Shown in pieces: positions 48,901 through 58,751 of a DNA stretch of 64,000 nucleotides. The position numbers were made by a program, and so were the translations under genes. Source of the stretch: Apostichopus japonicus. Lineage: Eukaryota > Echinodermata > Holothuroidea > Aspidochirotida > Stichopodidae. Where the stretch lies: NCBI RefSeq assembly GCF_037975245.1, contig NC_092569.1:23848168-23912167 (forward strand). Reading direction: 5' to 3'. Numbering within the stretch: position 1 is the stretch's first letter; each line of letters begins with the position of its first letter. A model generated the notes under the pieces. That model did no database searches. It saw only the letters and a list, made by a program, of their open reading frames with translations, and was not told the DNA's origin.

Positions 48901-51900
48901 TTATTTCACTAAGTATATAGTGATCATAAGCTTCATTGTACCTCATAAAGCATCTGAGTGAGCTATTGGCATAGATTAACTTTATATCGACAACATGATG
49001 CGATTACACTGTGTGATATTGATACATCTGTAGTTAAGTATTGGAAAATAATACACAGGGTATATATCTACCGATACTCCCCAAATAGAGGTGTGGCACA
49101 ACTCAATAGTGTTATTGGCATCTACCGGATACGCCCCATCGGTGTGTGGAGTTTGTGGGTCAAGTCGTTTGTACTTTTCGTAGTTAAAATAGCACGGGTT
49201 CCGCTAATTGGAAGACGTTTAACACAAGACATTTGCCCACAGTATGAACTTGAAATTAGCATAACGTTGTTGACACTCTTTAGGTTAACACCCATAGAAA
49301 GTTTTTTTAATGGCTAATGAAAAGGAAAGAATATATATATAAACATATATATATATAAACATATATATATATATACATATATTTGTACGATATCTGTCAA
49401 ACTTTGACCACAAATGGACTTCAAAGACAACTGTTCCTCTAGTTCCTACGGCAGCTTAAAAGTGCCATCAAGTTAACACTATCTAAACCAAATAATTTGG
49501 CAAATTGATTTGTCTGAAAATTGTTCATTTTGTATAAAATGTTGAAATGACAAGATGTAATACGTTGTCATGGCAACATTTTTTCATAAAATCGTCAAAT
49601 TGTACATTTGTAAATAATGAAATGACGAGACGTGAATAGTCGTCAAGTTTAATCATCTGTTATGAAAAATATTGAATTTTCGAGATATCATAGATCACTA
49701 TTTAATTTTTTTTTTTTTTTTTTTTTGAACAAAATTTTTAACTGAACATTTTTCTGAGAAATATCACCTTATTGGAGTAAATATATTCTTTATCTTGACG
49801 GCACTTCAAGATATGGGCAACCTGCATGGTTCTTTGATGCTCGTAAACATTTATACTGTTTTTATATATGTGATGAGAAATACTACCACTAGGATTCTGT
49901 GTCTTTATTTGATTTATTATACACTGTCCTCCTGAAATTATCAATGAAATTATTTATGAAAATTTCATGATGAATATTGAATCCACAATATCCAAAGATA
50001 TTCCTTCATCCTTTGGAATGGAAATGCGGCATCCGGCTGTTTTAGCGCCTGTAATGTAATAGGGAACTCAGTGTTAAATCGATTGGAACTGACATCGGTG
50101 TCCAGGCCACAATAAAGTAGACGTTATATTCTCTTTCAATTCCTAAGATAAAATACAGTAATAGAAATGGTTTTAGTTCTTTTTACCACAATCACTGCGA
50201 TTTGCACCACGTGACTGACTTCGTCTAGGTGAGTAATCCATAGAATTCAATAATTTTGACAACTCTCAATTGCTGTTTCGTAATGTCAACATTTAATTTG
50301 TATTTCCCTTCAGGATCATGGTTCTTTTGAAGTCAATGAAAATTGTACAAAGAAGTTTACGTGTACCAATGGCAATACACGAGTGAATGAAGCGTACACT
50401 TGCAGCTCTAGTGCAGAATGTGACAAGCGCAACGGTGTACGCAAATGCTACTGTGAAAGAGGTTACCAAGGTAACGGAGAGACATGTATGCAGATGACCA
50501 ACTGCCTGGATTACTTCGATGCTAACTTCACTGACAATGGTATATATACCATCAAACCAATTAACTGGACTGGATCGCCCTTTGGGGTCTTATGTAATAT
50601 GACTGACGGAGGAGGATGGACGGTAAGTCTAGTACGACATCCTATAGTATAGACGATATATTGTATATGTATAATATGACTGACGGAGGAGGATGGACGG
50701 TAAGTCTAGTACGACATCCTATAATACAGACGATATATTGTATATGTATCATATGACTGACGGAGGAGGATTGACGGTAAGTCTAGTATGACATCATAAT
50801 TATGTTATAGATGATATTTAGTACACTTTTGGACGGGAATGATGCATGGTAAGTCTATGATGTATCCCTAATCGATTTACGATATATACTATGTATTACT
50901 AGTACACTTAATACACGCTAAATCCTACATGAAACCCGGGAATTCATAGGCTCTTTGAAGTGCTTCACGACAGGATCCTTGGAATAACATAGTTTTTTTA
51001 TTTAACTGGGAATCATATTTAACCCCTTATGCAAATAGTGAGTAAATTGAAATTGAGGGTGTCAACATTACTGCAGACGAAGGCTTCTATTGCAATCACA
51101 GAGAGGTTCGTTAGATTACGAAAGTACGAAGTGCGCATGCGCCTGTACAGTTATTGTATAGACTCCTTCGTGGGTATCGATCTGTGTATGTTAATGTTGG
51201 AATATAGAATGGGGGTATACAAATGGAAAGATCACATTATTTTTACTTAAAAATTGATCTGGGGATATAAAAAAAGCTATGACGTATCATCATTTGATTG
51301 AAGTTTCAGTGGTTTCATGTCTAGCAGTAAGCCATTGCATTGCTTTTAAGAGTCATATTTTCATCACATTTTTTCCGTTATGAACTATAATATTTTATAG
51401 CTTTCAAATAATATGTTTTCAGTCAGTTTCAAATTGGGATTTGCTTTATTCTTGCTTGATCAAACATACAGGTCTTTCAACGTCGTGTTGATGGGTCCGT
51501 TGACTTCTATCGTAACTGGACGAGCTATAAAGAAGGCTTCGGTGAGCTGGACCATGAGTTTTGGTTGGGAAATGACAAGCTTTATTACCTCAGCAATCAA
51601 GGTGACTATCAAATCCGAATTGATCTGGTGAACGTGAATGGAGTTCCATACTACGCGAAGTATGACTTGTTCCGCATCAACGATGAAAGTGACAATTACA
51701 CACTGTCTGAAGTGGGAAATTTCAATGGAACAACAGGTTCGTTTAAAATAGATTATATTTACAGTCATAACACCGGCCAACTATAGCACCGTTCTGGTCT
51801 TTTGATGACAAACGTATCAGGCTTTGATAAGCTTAGACCGCCCTATCCTAAGTGTTATGCCATGTGCATTGCTCAACATGTTGATTATATGGTTTCCTTA

Positions 51901-52874
51901 AGATTAAAACATCACCATAATGCATTATTCGGCATTTTATTCGATCTGTATATACATTACGCGTGTCCCAAACTCTACGGAAGCTTAGAAGGGACATTGC
52001 ACTGAAATTACAAACGTCAACAATCAGAAAATTATTGTTCTGCCCACAGCCTTATTATTTCTCGTTAAAATTTACAAAATCTAAAAATTTGCTAACATTT
52101 TGACGAATCGTCGAAATCTTATGTTTTCCATTTTAACTGTATTTTTTTTCATATTTGTGACGTTTTTGTCATGATGGTTAAAAATATCTCAGCCGTCAAC
52201 CCAACCCATCTGTAAAAACTTCCCCCTCCTCACCCCTCCCCCCCCCTCCAAGAAAAATAAATAAAGGGAAATGAAGAATCTTGAGAATTAACGACGGACG
52301 ATAATAATTTTGTCTTTCAAGGTTTTGCCTTTCCTAGACTTTCATTACTTATTTATCGAAAGTGTTAATTAATGATAATTGATATCATGTGATAGTTTAT
52401 CACTGTACGAATTTGGAACAATTGACATTGCAAAATTATTCGTGTGATGTGATAACACAGTAAGTTATCGTGATATCACGAAATTATTCCAAATATGGTT
52501 TTCTCAGATATCACTCTGATCAATCATAGTATACACGTAATGCATAAATTATTACAAAGTTATTTGAGTAAATGTCAGTACACTAATTTACATATAAAGA
52601 CAGAGATTTTCTTGTTTAATACACAGATCCAACAGGAGGCTTCAATGCTGCTCAGGCTTTCAGTTATCATGTAAACAATCGATTCAGTACATTCGACAGC
52701 AACAGTGGTACATGTCCAGAGGATCAGCATGGTGCCTGGTGGAACAAGGGATGCAGCATTTCGAACCTCAATGGTGAATATAATGGAACTGGTCAAACAG
52801 GGATAAAATGGGCTAACCTGCCTGGAGGCGAGTATAACATCACGTACACTGAGATGAAGATAAGACCTCTCTAG
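30864..52874 (+). CDS. Gene 2: secreted mucin-stalk/EGF/fibrinogen-domain lectin-like protein
   Basis: Five coding exons join in frame: 30864-30942, 48364-48737, 50314-50622, 51472-51736 and 52627-52874, giving 424 residues. The architecture equals gene 1: signal peptide, stalk beginning ADDDSGVRGYFRC and rich in Ser/Thr, EGF-like module with GYQGNG, and a fibrinogen domain from NCLDYF to EMKIRPL. Intron phases (1, 0, 0, 1) are identical, and exon 4 has the same 265-nt length. The calcium-loop region reads STFDSNSGTCPEDQ and the pocket WWNKGCSISNLNG, both different from gene 1, which may mean different ligands. Intron 1 is 17.4 kb and carries a ~10.7-kb foldback-like element. Function is inferred from domains: extracellular recognition or adhesion, plausibly immune. 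Confidence 0.87.
31557..31574. promoter_or_regulatory. Perfect 18-bp palindrome containing an RFX X-box
   Basis: CGGTTGCCTAGGCAACCG is its own reverse complement. Its core fits the known RFX consensus of two GTTGCC-type half sites. It lies about 0.6 kb into intron 1 of gene 2. Regulatory function is inference. Confidence 0.5.
32422..32773. mobile_element. hAT-type element (352 bp) with 8-bp target duplication
   Basis: The ends are CAAGGGCGTAGGAA and, complemented, CAGTGGCGTAGGAA. GCAAATAT flanks both sides (32414-32421 and 32774-32781). Several C and G runs occur inside. The left end resembles that of the element at 3168. Confidence 0.88.
32782..34145. other. Intron 1 of gene 2, no feature recognised
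   Basis: AT-rich with a C run near 33484-33492. Short open frames have no recognisable domain. It ends at the left direct repeat of the foldback-like element. Confidence 0.5.
34160..34330. repeat. Left terminal 13-bp repeats of the foldback-like element
   Basis: CAGCCACTAACAG is repeated twice plus a part unit (34170-34202), with another GCAGCCACTAAGGGCAGCC near 34298. The right end (44818-44857) carries the inverse, TGGCTGCTGTTAGTG ... TTAGTGGCTGCTAC. Confidence 0.75.
34690..37850 (+). repeat. Left arm: about 14 tandem copies of a ~225-bp unit
   Basis: Each unit contains TTAGTTATGGAGCCTACT, then CGTGGTATACCTCTACTATC, then GTAACAAAAATGATTTCTTG, AACCCCGATACGG, AACGCGCTGTATATACGT and a T-rich stretch. 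The GGTAACAAA motif recurs about every 225 bp from 34905 to 37768. The first unit (near 34690-34980) is the most diverged, so the edge is older. Confidence 0.95.
38378..39381. mobile_element. Nested hAT-type element (about 1 kb) with 8-bp target duplication
   Basis: The ends are CACTGGCGGATCCAGGG and CCTTGGATCCGCCAGTG. AATACAAG flanks both sides (38370-38377 and 39382-39389). It has G/C runs inside and another palindromic C/G block at 38770-38815. It interrupts the 5' side of the transposase-like frame at 39395. Confidence 0.9.
39395..39736 (+). CDS. Transposase-like ORF fragment (C-terminal part)
   Basis: The 113-codon frame includes MYDPNLFYSPVLMKELETG, then LLPSSAFWSGLLLGDLNRHT and later GHAESRMKVLKSNQLSD. 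From memory, the pattern 'LLP-A-FW-LLLGDL-RH' followed by a Lys/Arg-rich tail recurs at the C termini of large uncharacterised, probably transposon-encoded proteins in cnidarians and echinoderms. I could not confirm the family. The frame extends upstream about 11 codons across the hAT insertion site before a stop, so this is a fragment. It lies inside the foldback-like element. Confidence 0.45.
   Translation: MYDPNLFYSPVLMKELETGLLPSSAFWSGLLLGDLNRHTNIDVDINSITRNVRKVSVPRTIGHAESRMKVLKSNQLSDRNMKRIDELLSVYYQDLIGIQRRYSDQMISSYKTK
39926..40335 (+). repeat. Inner left inverted arm, ~185-bp subrepeats
   Basis: It begins in satellite sequence (TACGTTATGTGTAATGATCC), then contains CTGTGTGGGCAATTGGGCC and GTGTGGGCCATGGGC-type repeats. 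The complement appears from 41345 downwards. Two to three subunits. Confidence 0.85.
40336..40689. other. Central loop of the foldback-like element
   Basis: This is the only stretch between the inner inverted arms that shows no copy elsewhere in the window. A 78-codon open frame lies here without recognisable motif. Confidence 0.6.
40690..41345 (-). repeat. Inner right inverted arm, about 3.5 copies of ~185-bp subrepeats
   Basis: GGGCCCATGGCCCACACGTG and GGTATCCAAAAATACTAA-type motifs recur. The outer ~215 bp are the near-perfect complement of 39935-40140. Confidence 0.85.
41345..44705 (-). repeat. Right arm: about 15 inverted copies of the ~225-bp unit
   Basis: TTGTTACCGATAGTAGAGG recurs from 41424 to 44538. 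These are the reverse complement of the left-arm units. Two units (near 41858 and 42515) share the same ~18-bp deletion of the GGTCAAGAAATCAT region. The 70-residue open frames that recur here are consequences of the repeat, not genes. Confidence 0.95.
45161..45191. repeat. Perfect 14-bp stem hairpin with 3-nt loop
   Basis: GACCAGTCTCGAAT is followed by GCG and then its exact complement ATTCGAGACTGGTC. Flanking TATAC and GTATA-like bases could extend the stem. Confidence 0.85.
45664..46143. mobile_element. Candidate ~480-bp element with inverted ends
   Basis: The left side reads CGAAGTTTGGACACCCTAAG (45685-45704) and the right side, complemented, CGAAGTTCGGACACCTAAG (46114-46132). Extra half copies of TGTCCGAACTTCG occur at 45664 and 45920. 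No target duplication was identified and no transposase is present. Confidence 0.45.
46764..46936. repeat. Large 173-bp imperfect palindrome (foldback MITE-like)
   Basis: The outer arms are GGGGATAAAAACGAGGG and CCCCTCGTATTTATCCCC. The inner arms include GTCTTAAATTTGATTTGAGA with its complement TCTCAAATCAAATTTAAGAC, and GATGACGTCATCGAG versus CTCGATGATGTCATC. The loop is about 16 nt in TCGGCTATCGCCTCGG. Confidence 0.9.
46937..48363. other. 3' end of gene 2 intron 1, no feature recognised
   Basis: A G-rich patch covers 46960-46985. The rest is AT-rich without repeats. Pyrimidine-rich sequence at 48315-48350 precedes the exon 2 acceptor. Confidence 0.5.
48364..48737 (+). CDS. Gene 2 exon 2: Ser/Thr-rich stalk
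   Basis: The GATCAG acceptor at 48363 joins the phase-1 G to CG, giving ADDDSGVRGYFRC. The 374-nt exon ends ATTTTG|GTGAGA in phase 0. The middle is Thr/Ser/Pro-rich (e.g. TSTTSDPSTTLPAGVQTTQT), as for an O-glycosylated stalk, and it ends with a conserved Cys (INQSCSVFMENITIL). It is 25 codons shorter than in gene 1. Confidence 0.82.
49331..49384. repeat. Short imperfect (TA)n microsatellite
   Basis: Blocks of TATATATA separated by AACA or TACA, in intron 2 of gene 2. Confidence 0.85.
50314..50622 (+). CDS. Gene 2 exon 3: EGF-like module and first part of FReD
   Basis: The 309-nt, phase 0/0 exon begins DHGSFEVNENCTKKFTC and continues to the EGF pattern with CYCERGYQGNGETC. It then starts the fibrinogen domain at NCLDYFDANF and ends [12 protein letters not shown] at ACG|GTAAGT. 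All Cys positions match gene 1. Several N-x-T/S sequons suggest glycosylation. The exon end is again the first unit of a 77-bp repeat. Confidence 0.88.
50623..50790 (+). repeat. 77-bp splice-donor repeat in gene 2 (three junctions)
   Basis: ACGG(T) junctions lie at 50620 (the exon), 50697 and 50774. The first copy is followed by GTAAGTCTAGTACGACATCC as in gene 1. The last copy reads TTGACG|GTAAGT. Intron sequence after the array (to about 51029) is about 90 percent similar to gene 1 intron 16787-17055. Confidence 0.95.
51472..51736 (+). CDS. Gene 2 exon 4: central fibrinogen domain
   Basis: The 265-nt exon encodes [20 protein letters not shown] and continues through [29 protein letters not shown] and ESDNYTLSEVGNFNGTTG. 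The length and phases (0 in, 1 out) equal gene 1 exon 4. The donor CAG|GTTCGT is the same weak site. Confidence 0.9.
52627..52874 (+). CDS. Gene 2 exon 5: C-terminal fibrinogen domain and stop
   Basis: The ATACACAG acceptor joins G to AT, giving DPTGGFNAAQAFSYHVNNRF. Then come STFDSNSGTCPEDQ, AWWNKGCSISNLNG, IKWANLPGGEYNITYTEMK and IRPL with a TAG stop. One Cys sits inside the calcium-loop region (GTCPE), as in gene 1 (QDC). Confidence 0.9.
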
Positions 52875-52949
52875 ATATACATCTATCAGGATTTATGAAG
52901 TTTCTTTTTTTCTTCTTCTTTTGAAAAATATAACGAACACATCACACAC

Positions 52950-53090
52950 CTGTACATCATTGAAGAAGCCTTATTAAATTATACATTCTACTGAAACAAC
53001 CTTTGATTCAACACATCTGGAAATCATTCAAGAAGCCTTATTAAATTTTACTTTCTAGTAAAGCATCCTTTGATTCGACATATATATCAG
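52950..53090. repeat. 67-bp tandem duplication in the gene 2 3' UTR
   Basis: AGAAGCCTTATTAAATT recurs with a spacing of 67 bp (52964 and 53031), followed each time by a CCTTTGATTC motif. Two diverged copies. Confidence 0.85.
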
Positions 53091-53474
53091 TGACTTATAG
53101 TTTAATGACCATTGCATCATCGTCACGTCTCTATGATGTAATTTAGCGTTACGATAATATCATTGAATTGTAGTTACTGTCGACATTTTTAGCTGTCACT
53201 AGTACTATTACTAAGTGTTCTTTCAAACACTCCAGTTTCTCTATTACCAGTTACCATCAACTGAGGAGGGAGCGAATATACAATTGAAACGAATAAGAAA
53301 CACCGCAACAAAGTTTACTCTAAGTGACTTGACTCGCGCCTTGTTTTGTAAGCAATTAATGGACCTGTATTCAGCTTGTTGGATTAGTGAATAGTTTTTA
53401 AAGTTTATTCTTCTTAGTTTTCAATTCTGCATAGTTATTATTATCGTTTAACAAATTATTATCATATTATACGT

Positions 53475-53480
53475 AATAAA
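53475..53480 (+). terminator. Candidate polyadenylation signal of gene 2
   Basis: AATAAA lies about 600 bp after the stop codon. It is the first exact hexamer I noticed downstream, so a long 3' UTR is implied. Variant signals nearer the stop cannot be excluded. Confidence 0.4.
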
Positions 53481-54891
53481 TGTCAACGTTATTTCGTCAA
53501 ATTTTTAATCATTTCGAAATACAAATTAAAGTCATAATCCTTGTATGTACTGTATAGAATGGATAGATGGATACTCGTTAGTACTTTGAATGTATTATGT
53601 GTAAGTAAACGAAATTATTAAATTAAGTTATTAAAAACAAATATGAATATTAAGAACAGATCAGCAGAGTTTCTATTGGCAAATCCATTCCTTATCGCTT
53701 TCTGGGTTCAATTATCGAACGAAACTGGGGTGTCTTTTCACAGTTGGAAGTATTCCATAAACTTAGTCTCTTCATAGAAATCTGTCTTGCCTGAGTACAT
53801 ATTTGATTACTAATGTAAGAATGTAAAAATTGATATAGACCACGACAACCGGTGGGCAGAAGGGGGAAAGGGTATTGGCACAATGGCGTAGCCCAATGGG
53901 GGGGGCAAGTGGAAAGTGCCCCCCCCCCCAAACACGGAACTCTTCATGAACGATACGATGTGATCTGCTTCTCATAAGGATTTCCTCATTAGCCCAATAC
54001 TAGAATCATAAAACGAGATTTCTCTGAAGAAGTTAACCTTGATTCATTGATGTTCACTTTTAGTCAACGTTTCAAGCTTCACGTGGAACTTGATTGTCGT
54101 CTTCAAGATAAACACAAGTCTCCATATGTAATGAGTCAGTATGATATGATACCTCTGTAAGCCTACCCAAACGTACTATTATGGATCTGTATATGTGTAA
54201 TATCGTTTACATAGACGGGACAGTAGCCACGAGGAGAAAGTGGACACGTGCCTCCTACCCAACTCTTTAAATGGGTACAAAAATTTGGCTCTGCCCCGCA
54301 CCACCAAGTAGGCTGGCTATATACGAGCCGGCTGAGTAGGCAAGCACGGATCATGCAGTTAAACCTAGAAACCTTTGATAAGCAATACATTTTTCGAAGG
54401 ATAAAGTGACCAAATCTTCCCTTGAAGAACGCATCTGCGCCAAAAACCTCTTGGTCAACCCTCCCTCGCCACCGCTCCCACCCCCCCCCCCGCCCTCCCC
54501 ATTGTCTCCAGCGCTTGGAAAGTGCTCACATCCTGGTCTTAACTAAAAATTACCCTATATATGTTTTAAGGATATATGTCTTTATGGTGAATTTTATTTC
54601 TTTTTAAATTAATGTAATTAGCATGTGTTAAGTTAAGCTGCATATATCAAAGTAAAATGTATAATTATGTTGGTTGTATCATGGAGATATAAGCTATCTG
54701 TTTATAGCTCCATGGTTGTATTGAAGAATAGAGTCGCTGTGGTAATGCAATATATATCTAATATCTTTCTTGTTCTACAGTCTGTTGTGCAATAGATGTA
54801 GTCTAAATTATTTCATTGTCCATTTTTATGTATTATTTCAGGCATTTCTCGTATTCCTTCTAACCCAACTCCTCCTCAAGACCTGTCCGCA
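53481..54891. other. Intergenic with a degraded hAT-like edge
   Basis: CAATGGCGTAGCCCAATGGGG at 53881 followed by C runs looks like one end of a short hAT element, but I found no partner end. There is a C run near 54479-54492. No coding region was recognised. Confidence 0.5.
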
Positions 54892-56969
54892 TATATATGG
54901 TCAATTCCACGGTGACTCGCGTGACATTTTTACTAAAATTCCTCTCTATTTAATATCATTAAACAAATAAAGAAATTATCTGGGAGAAAAGCATTCATGT
55001 AGTCAGTAAGGTAAGCCTTAATGCTTACAACAGTAGACAAAAAATATTTATACCTCAAGTATTGGGGGTGAAATTGGCGAAAAACTAAACGTGACTCGCG
55101 TGACAGTTACTATTAGCAAAAATCAGAATGCACACACAAATGTTCGATTTCTTATGTCTTGTTAAAATATTTCCAATCACTTTTTGTAATCATACCGAAG
55201 TTGAAAAACACCTCTACCTCAATTGCTATGCAACTTTGAAAAAATGTTGTAATGCATGAAAATAACGATGAAGATGTATTGTGACTCGCGTGACAAGAAA
55301 ACGTGACTCGCGTGACTAGTTCACTTTTCGGATAGTTCTAGACCAAATGCAGTAGTGAATCAAAGGTATAGATCTTGCACAGTGAAATATAACATTCATT
55401 GGTCTAGAAAGTGCCCAAAAGGTACTTCCCTTGGGAATGTCCAGATGATATTATGTCCCCGAGTTACCTTCATGACTGCAGACAGTAGGTAATATACTGT
55501 ATGGGTAGTACAGTTGTTCAGGCAATATATCTTGTCAATTAATATTTGTAACAACATTTAGTCTGTTGAAGTCACTCATTTGAGAGTTATAGAAGAAAGA
55601 GATCTATCAAAATGTGATTCAAATTACCATTCTCATTTGTCATATTTGAATAAACCAAAAGTGTAATACTTGAGAAGATACATTCGCTCATAGGATTTTG
55701 GGAATGATTGAGCAGTTAAAACCTTAAGGTTGTCAAGTCATAGCACATGGCATTGCCAGATACAAATATAGATTATGTTTTTGTATCTTACTTAAAAATC
55801 AATGACAAGTGCTAACTTTCCAAATGTGGTGATAAAATAGGCATTATATTGCGAATAAATATTCATGATTTTAAATTCTGATACTTCAAATGAAATTATC
55901 ATAATTAGTTGCATTATGTGTGCCCATATTATTCAAGTTGCCTAATTAAAGGGGAATGCATATATGATATCTTTAATCAGTGATTCATTCATCACACTAT
56001 AACATCCCTGCAAAATTTCACACAGTAAATAGGTAGAAACACTATCTTGATTTGATGTGACTCGCGTGACGTGACTCGCGTGACATTCGTAAAGGGTGAT
56101 TTTCTGCAAAATTTGAATATCTTCTGAAAAGGAAAATTCAGTTATCCTTTTGGTATCTATGTGAAGACGTGATATTCATTATTTGGAGTAAAACTATTGT
56201 GCAGGCAAGGAGAAAAAAAACAGAAACAGTAAATTTTGTGACTCACGTGGCAGTAAATCGAGGGTGTTTACTGTTTTCAATTTACCACTGTTGTCTAATG
56301 CCTTGATGTCAAAATAAAATTGAAGCTATTAAGTGAGCACTATGCTACAGCAAATATAATTAGTCCAACACACAGTTAATAGGTAGAAACACTATCTTGA
56401 ATTGACGTGACTCGCGTGACGTGACTCGCGTGACATTCGTAAAGGGTGATTTTCCACAAAATTTGAATATCTTCTGGAAAGGAAAATTCAGTAATCCTTT
56501 TGGTATCTATGTGAAGACTTGATATTCATTATTTGGAGTAAAACTATTGTGCAGGCAAGGAGAAAAAAAACAAAAACAGTAAATTTTGTGACTCGCGTGA
56601 CAGTAAATCGAGGGTGTTTTCAATTCACCACTATTGTCTAATGCCTTGATGTAGAAAAAAAATTGAAGCTATTAAGTGAGCACTATGCTATAGCAAATAT
56701 AATTAGTCCAAAACACTGATGATACCTATGATTAATATGTACAAATCTGCACAAAATGAAATTTCACTGTATTTTTCATAATTTAGTTACTACGGGAACC
56801 ATTTGTTATTAACGACCCCATAATCAAACAAATGATGTTTCTGGGGTGAAAAAATTATTTTTAGTAACTACAAGTATTCTATTTATTGGAAACTTATACA
56901 ATTTTAATGTACAATGATTTTAAATTTTTTGGTATGATGTTGACCTTATCATGGAATTGACCATATATA
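54892..56969. mobile_element. 2.08-kb unit with 18-bp terminal inverted repeats and 14-mer array
   Basis: The ends are TATATATGGTCAATTCCA and the exact complement TGGAATTGACCATATATA. Inside are ten same-orientation copies of GTGACTCGCGTGAC (one varied), starting at 54912, 55091, 55281, 55303, 56057, 56071, 56238, 56407, 56421 and 56588. A 350-bp tandem duplication covers about 56035-56730. No open frame of transposase size exists, so it would be a non-autonomous DNA element. The superfamily is not identified because the target duplication is hidden in TA-rich sequence. Confidence 0.7.
56035..56730. repeat. 350-bp tandem duplication within the 14-mer unit
   Basis: The phrase TAGGTAGAAACACTATCTTGA, cut to 20 as TAGGTAGAAACACTATCTTG, starts both copies, and paired 14-mers occur at 56057/56071 and 56407/56421. 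Downstream AAGCTATTAAGTGAGCACTA recurs at the same offset. The copies are about 95 percent alike, so the duplication is recent. Confidence 0.9.
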
Positions 56970-56974
56970 AAATA

Positions 56975-57059
<85 letters not shown>

Positions 57060-57097
57060 ATTTATATATATTTATATATATATATTTATATATATAA

Positions 57098-57130
<33 letters not shown>

Positions 57131-57139
57131 TATATTTAT

Positions 57140-57186
<47 letters not shown>

Positions 57187-57215
57187 CATATATATATACA
57201 TATATATATATATCT
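56970..57215. repeat. Imperfect (TA)n microsatellite, about 245 bp
   Basis: TA units with regular TTTATA and AAATATA interruptions, abutting the right end of the 14-mer unit. Confidence 0.95.
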
Positions 57216-58149
57216 ATAGTATTACAATGACGAATACTCCTAACATGACATCACGAGGTGTTGGTCAACTTACATCCTACACTTATTGTCACTCGTCGCC
57301 AATTGCCCATGAAACATTCCCTTCCAGAACCCCCTCCCTACTCCAGCGACTGTATCCCTTCCATAATCCCCACCCCCTCCGAACTTCTTCACTTCATCCA
57401 TCGTTCTCCCGTTAATAAATTTTAAAAACCAAATGGACATTGACCAGTTTCTCTCTATAATTACTAGACAAAACAAAGTAACAAATATTTACATGTTATA
57501 TTATATTTATCATTCGACCAACCGTTATAATACCAACATTTTTGTCTATGCATCTTCTACTACAAATAAACTTGCATGTACAAATTACAAGTAACATAAG
57601 GTTGTAGTCTTCCGTTCGAGTCAATGCACTTTCCTTCAAGTTGAAAAAAAAGAAGTAATCATAGTAGTTCAACAACATTAATGCTGATTCTTGTAAATGA
57701 TGTTGTAGCATTGCTTGGTAGACGGTTAGCTATTTTATTGATATACTGTATTGACTGTATAGACTGTACTGAAGATGTCCATTCATTAGATCAGTAAATG
57801 CCCATATAGTATCCAGGGGGGGGGGGGCATTGGGGGAGCGCGCCCCCGGGTAAGAAAAGAGGAGAGAAAAAAAGAGAGAAGAAAAAAGGGAAAAAAGAGG
57901 GAAAGAAGGGGAGGAAGGAAGGGAAAAGAAAAAGAAGAAAGAGAGAAAAAGAAGAAAAGGAGGGAGTAGAAAAACGGCAAGAAACCGGGAAGAGGAATAG
58001 GAACAGTGACATAATTACAGGGCTGATCCCTATTATATACACAGCGTAGCCAGTGACGGATCGATGATTTCGGAAGGGGCGTGCGCCTCACCCAGCCCCT
58101 TATACCGACAACGCCATTTTGACGTTTCCATGTTTCCTCTCTCACTAAT
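57216..58149. other. Intergenic, with a purine-rich low-complexity tract
   Basis: Around 57815-57845 there are G runs and a GCGCGCCCCCGGG patch like the edge of a hAT element. A nearly pure GA-rich tract covers 57853-57965. The Phe/Ser-rich minus-strand frames there come from this composition. Confidence 0.6.
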
Positions 58150-58163
58150 AAAATATATATATA

Positions 58164-58237
<74 letters not shown>

Positions 58238-58268
58238 TATATATATATACATATATATATACATATAC
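58150..58268. repeat. (TA)n microsatellite
   Basis: About 120 bp of alternating TA with a few TTTA and TACA interruptions. Confidence 0.95.
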
Positions 58269-58367
58269 ATATTAATGCAATGGAGGTAAACGACAAAGGC
58301 AAATGAATATATATAAATAATAATCGTAATGAGTTGGAAAATCAAGAACAGTGAAAAAAACTTTCAG

Positions 58368-58440
58368 CCTCCACCGGGATTCGAACCACGGGCCTTCCAC
58401 TCTGTACGCGGACACCCTAACCACTAGGCTATGGACGCTG
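58368..58440 (-). mobile_element. tRNA-derived SINE-B head, copy 1
   Basis: On the minus strand TAGCCTAGTGGTTAGG is an A box and GGTTCGAATCCCGG a B box, about 35 nt apart. An anticodon-like stem-loop (TCCGC, loop GTACAGA, GTGGA) can be drawn with one G-T pair. The T stem is poor and the acceptor arms do not pair well, so this is a retroposon head, not a working tRNA. Confidence 0.7.
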
Positions 58441-58678
58441 ATTGTATGTCCAGAGGTTCGAAACCGGTAAGGAAGGTCGTAATTCCACTTACTCTAAAGA
58501 TGAAACATGATGCTAACCAACTCGAAATCATTTGTGATTCCTAAAGCCGGATCTCGAAAGAGATACTTTGAACAGACTTTATGTTAATGCAATGGAGGTA
58601 AACGACAAAGGCAAATGAATATATATAAATGAAAATCGTAATGAGTTGGAAAATCAAGAACAGTGAAAAAACTTTCAG

Positions 58679-58751
58679 CCTCCACCGGGATTCGAACCAC
58701 GGGCCGTCCGCTCTGTACGCGGACACCCTAACCACTAGGCTATGGACGCTG
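58679..58751 (-). mobile_element. tRNA-derived SINE-B head, copy 2
   Basis: It is nearly identical to 58368-58440 but has a perfect anticodon-like stem (TCCGC pairing with GCGGA). Intact A and B boxes suggest Pol III promoter potential. Confidence 0.7.

Noticed and set aside
57786-58145. Phe/Ser-rich minus-strand frames
   Set aside because: They are explained by a purine-rich low-complexity tract.
58368-58751. Possible tRNA genes on the minus strand
   Set aside because: A and B boxes are present, but the T stem and acceptor stem pair poorly and the sequences sit in tandem SINE units.
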